From: Streptomyces sp. SBT349
GTDB taxonomy: Bacteria; Actinomycetota; Actinomycetes; Streptomycetales; Streptomycetaceae
Assembly (NCBI RefSeq): GCF_001083795.1
Contig: NZ_LAVK01000009.1
Coordinates: 1-52,656, forward strand
Direction: 5' to 3'
Length of the DNA stretch: 52,656 nt
The notes under the pieces are model-generated. The model was not told the origin of the DNA, ran no database searches, and saw only the letters and a program-made list of their open reading frames with translations. This document shows, in pieces, positions 51,130 to 52,656 of this stretch (position 1 is the first letter of the stretch; each line of letters begins with the position of its first letter). Position numbers and translations under genes: made by a program.

Positions 51130-52656
51130 ACGTCATCCAATCCGTCGAGTGGGCCGTCATCGCGCCCCCGCTGATCGCCGCGGTGGCCGCGGTGGCCGTG
51201 CTGGTCGCCGACCTGTTCCTGCCCGCGGGGCGCAAGGCCGTGCTGGGCCTGCTGGCCGCGGGCGGCCTGGCCCTGTCCGCGCTGGCGCTGCTGCCGCTGC
51301 GGAACGGGGACCGCGCCACGTTCTGCCTGCCGGGGGGCGCGGCGGGCGACGCGGCGCTCTGCTCGTACAGCGCGGACCGGTTCGCCGTGATCTTTCAACT
51401 GCTCGTGCTGGGCGGGGCGTTCCTGGTGGCCCTGCTCTCCCTGCCGGGCGGCGAGGACGGGAGGACACCGCCGAGCGGGGAGTTCTGGTTCCTGCTGCTG
51501 TCCTCGGCGTCCGGGGCGGCGCTGCTGCCCGCCGCCAGGGACCTGGCCACCCTCGTGATCGCGCTGGAGGTGACCACGCTCCCCGCGTACGCGCTGGTGG
51601 GCCTGCGCCGGGGCGCGGGCCCCGGCGCTCGCGCGGGCGCGGGCGGCGGGGGGAACGCCGGGCCCGAGGCGGCGCTCAAGTTCTTCCTGTCGTCGGTGAC
51701 GGCGACGGCGGTGGGGCTGCTGGGCATCAGCTTCGTCTACGCGGGCGCGGGCAGCCTCCACCTGACGGCGATCGCCGAGGCGCTGCCCGAGGCCGATCCC
51801 CGGCTGGCCACGCTGGCCGAGGCGGGGGTGGCGCTGACCCTGGTGGCGTTCGCGTTCAAGGTGGCGGCGGTGCCGTTCCACTTCTGGGTGCCGGAGACCT
51901 ACCTGGGCGCGCCGCTGCCGGTCGCCGGGTACCTGTCGGTGGTCGGCAAGACGGCGGGGCTGGCCGGGCTCGCGCTGGTCACCACCGAGGCGTTCCCGGG
52001 CTACGGCGACCTGTGGGGCCCGGTCCTCGCGGTGCTGGCCGGGCTGACCATGACCGTGGGCAACGTCGCGGCGCTGGCGACCGACCCGGAGGCGCCGCAC
52101 AGCGCGGTCAGGCTGCTGGCCTGGTCCTCGGTCGGGCAGGCGGGCTATCTGCTGGTGCCGCTGGCCGCCGCCGCGTACACGGGCGAGGGCGCGGTCGGCG
52201 CGGCGGTGGCGTACGCGCTGATGTACGGGGTGGTGAACCTCGGCGCGTTCGGCGTGGCGGCTCATGTGGCCCGGCACGCGGAGGCCCACCGGATCGCGGA
52301 CTACCGGGGGTTGTGGGCGCGGCAGCCGTTCGCGGCGCTGGCGCTGGCGTTCTTCCTGCTCTGCCTGGCGGGGCTGCCGCCGGGGGTGGTCGGGCTCTTC
52401 GCCAAGGTGGCGGTCTTCGAGGCGGCGGTGGACGCGGACCTCGGCGTGCTGGCGGTGGTGATGGCGGCCAACGTCGCCGTCGCGCTGTACTACTACCTGC
52501 GCTGGACGGCGGTCCTGTTCGGTCCGGTGGCGGCCCCCGCGGCCGTGACCGTGGCGGCGGCCACCCCCGGCGCCGCGGCCGTGACGGAAGGGGCGGAAGG
52601 GGCGGAAGGGGCCGAAGAGGCGGCAGAGGTGAGAGAGGCGGCAGAGGGCCGGGAGG
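51126..52656 (+). CDS. nuoN2: Complex I-like subunit N, second cluster (3' end outside window)
   Basis: The frame is open from ATG 51126 to the last base (510 codons). FKVAAVPFHFWVPETYLGAP, VVGKTAGLAG and GLFAKVAVFEAA keep the half-channel lysines. The signature KRLLAYSS of NuoN1 reads VRLLAWSSVGQAGY here, so the lysine of that pair is valine. Near the cut end, after YYYLRWTAVLFGP, an Ala/Glu/Gly-rich stretch with three perfect 9-bp repeats interrupts the normal run into the last helices. The true stop is not visible. Confidence 0.93.
   Translation, partial: MNVIQSVEWAVIAPPLIAAVAAVAVLVADLFLPAGRKAVLGLLAAGGLALSALALLPLRNGDRATFCLPGGAAGDAALCSYSADRFAVIFQLLVLGGAFLVALLSLPGGEDGRTPPSGEFWFLLLSSASGAALLPAARDLATLVIALEVTTLPAYALVGLRRGAGPGARAGAGGGGNAGPEAALKFFLSSVTATAVGLLGISFVYAGAGSLHLTAIAEALPEADPRLATLAEAGVALTLVAFAFKVAAVPFHFWVPETYLGAPLPVAGYLSVVGKTAGLAGLALVTTEAFPGYGDLWGPVLAVLAGLTMTVGNVAALATDPEAPHSAVRLLAWSSVGQAGYLLVPLAAAAYTGEGAVGAAVAYALMYGVVNLGAFGVAAHVARHAEAHRIADYRGLWARQPFAALALAFFLLCLAGLPPGVVGLFAKVAVFEAAVDADLGVLAVVMAANVAVALYYYLRWTAVLFGPVAAPAAVTVAAATPGAAAVTEGAEGAEGAEEAAEVREAAEGRE
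52586..52612 (+). repeat. Three perfect 9-bp repeats in nuoN2
   Basis: GGAAGGGGC three times in succession, encoding a repeated Glu-Gly-Ala unit in a hydrophilic insertion of NuoN2. Confidence 0.85.

Overview
The window comes from a very GC-rich actinobacterium, almost certainly Streptomyces or a close relative. Third codon positions are nearly all G or C, GTG starts are common, the lipoproteins and regulators are of streptomycete type, and from memory the gene order matches the mqnC - menG - nuoA-N - korAB - nuoA2-N2 stretch of the Streptomyces coelicolor core chromosome. I could not run a search to confirm the species. I see no tRNA, rRNA, CRISPR array, insertion sequence or prophage.

Bases 1-11,100 hold the membrane/extracytoplasmic end of a protein cut by the window edge, the futalosine-pathway enzyme MqnC, a carbohydrate ABC importer without its own ATPase, a TetR/flavin-reductase divergon with two palindromic operators, a secreted protein, the menaquinone methyltransferase MenG, a MenJ-like flavoprotein reductase, an NlpC/P60 wall hydrolase and a TSUP exporter. 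Bases 11,263-27,767 are a complete 14-gene complex I operon (nuoA-N) behind a Rex-like redox operator. It is normal except for a six-unit 39-bp tandem repeat array between nuoB and nuoC. It ends at a 48-bp perfect palindrome.

Bases 27,800-36,500 are a mixed block: lipoprotein, fumarylacetoacetase, long-chain polyprenyl diphosphate synthase (side chain of menaquinone), a LolA-like secreted protein, a VOC protein divergent from a CGNR regulator across a 27-bp palindrome that seems to drive two leaderless genes, a TetR-MFS efflux pair, and a RarD-type transporter.

Bases 36,500-52,656 hold korAB (2-oxoacid:ferredoxin oxidoreductase) behind an iron-box-like palindrome, a two-histidine-kinase/one-regulator operon whose kinases share a 267-bp identical block, and, divergent from it, a second complex I cluster nuoA2-B2-C2-H2-I2-J2-K2-L2-M2-N2. 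This cluster has no nuoD, E, F or G. NuoC2 carries a roughly 205-residue repetitive Pro/Glu/Ala/Ser tail, and NuoH2 has lost conserved residues of the quinone-chamber loop.

Together the genes describe electron entry into the menaquinone pool: quinone ring synthesis (MqnC), tail synthesis, methylation (MenG), tail reduction (MenJ-like), an NADH-driven pump (Nuo1), and a putative ferredoxin-driven pump (Nuo2) that KorAB could feed. The last link is inference. The most interesting leads are the Nuo2 module with its altered subunits and the nuoB-nuoC repeat array, whose open frame is coupled at both ends.
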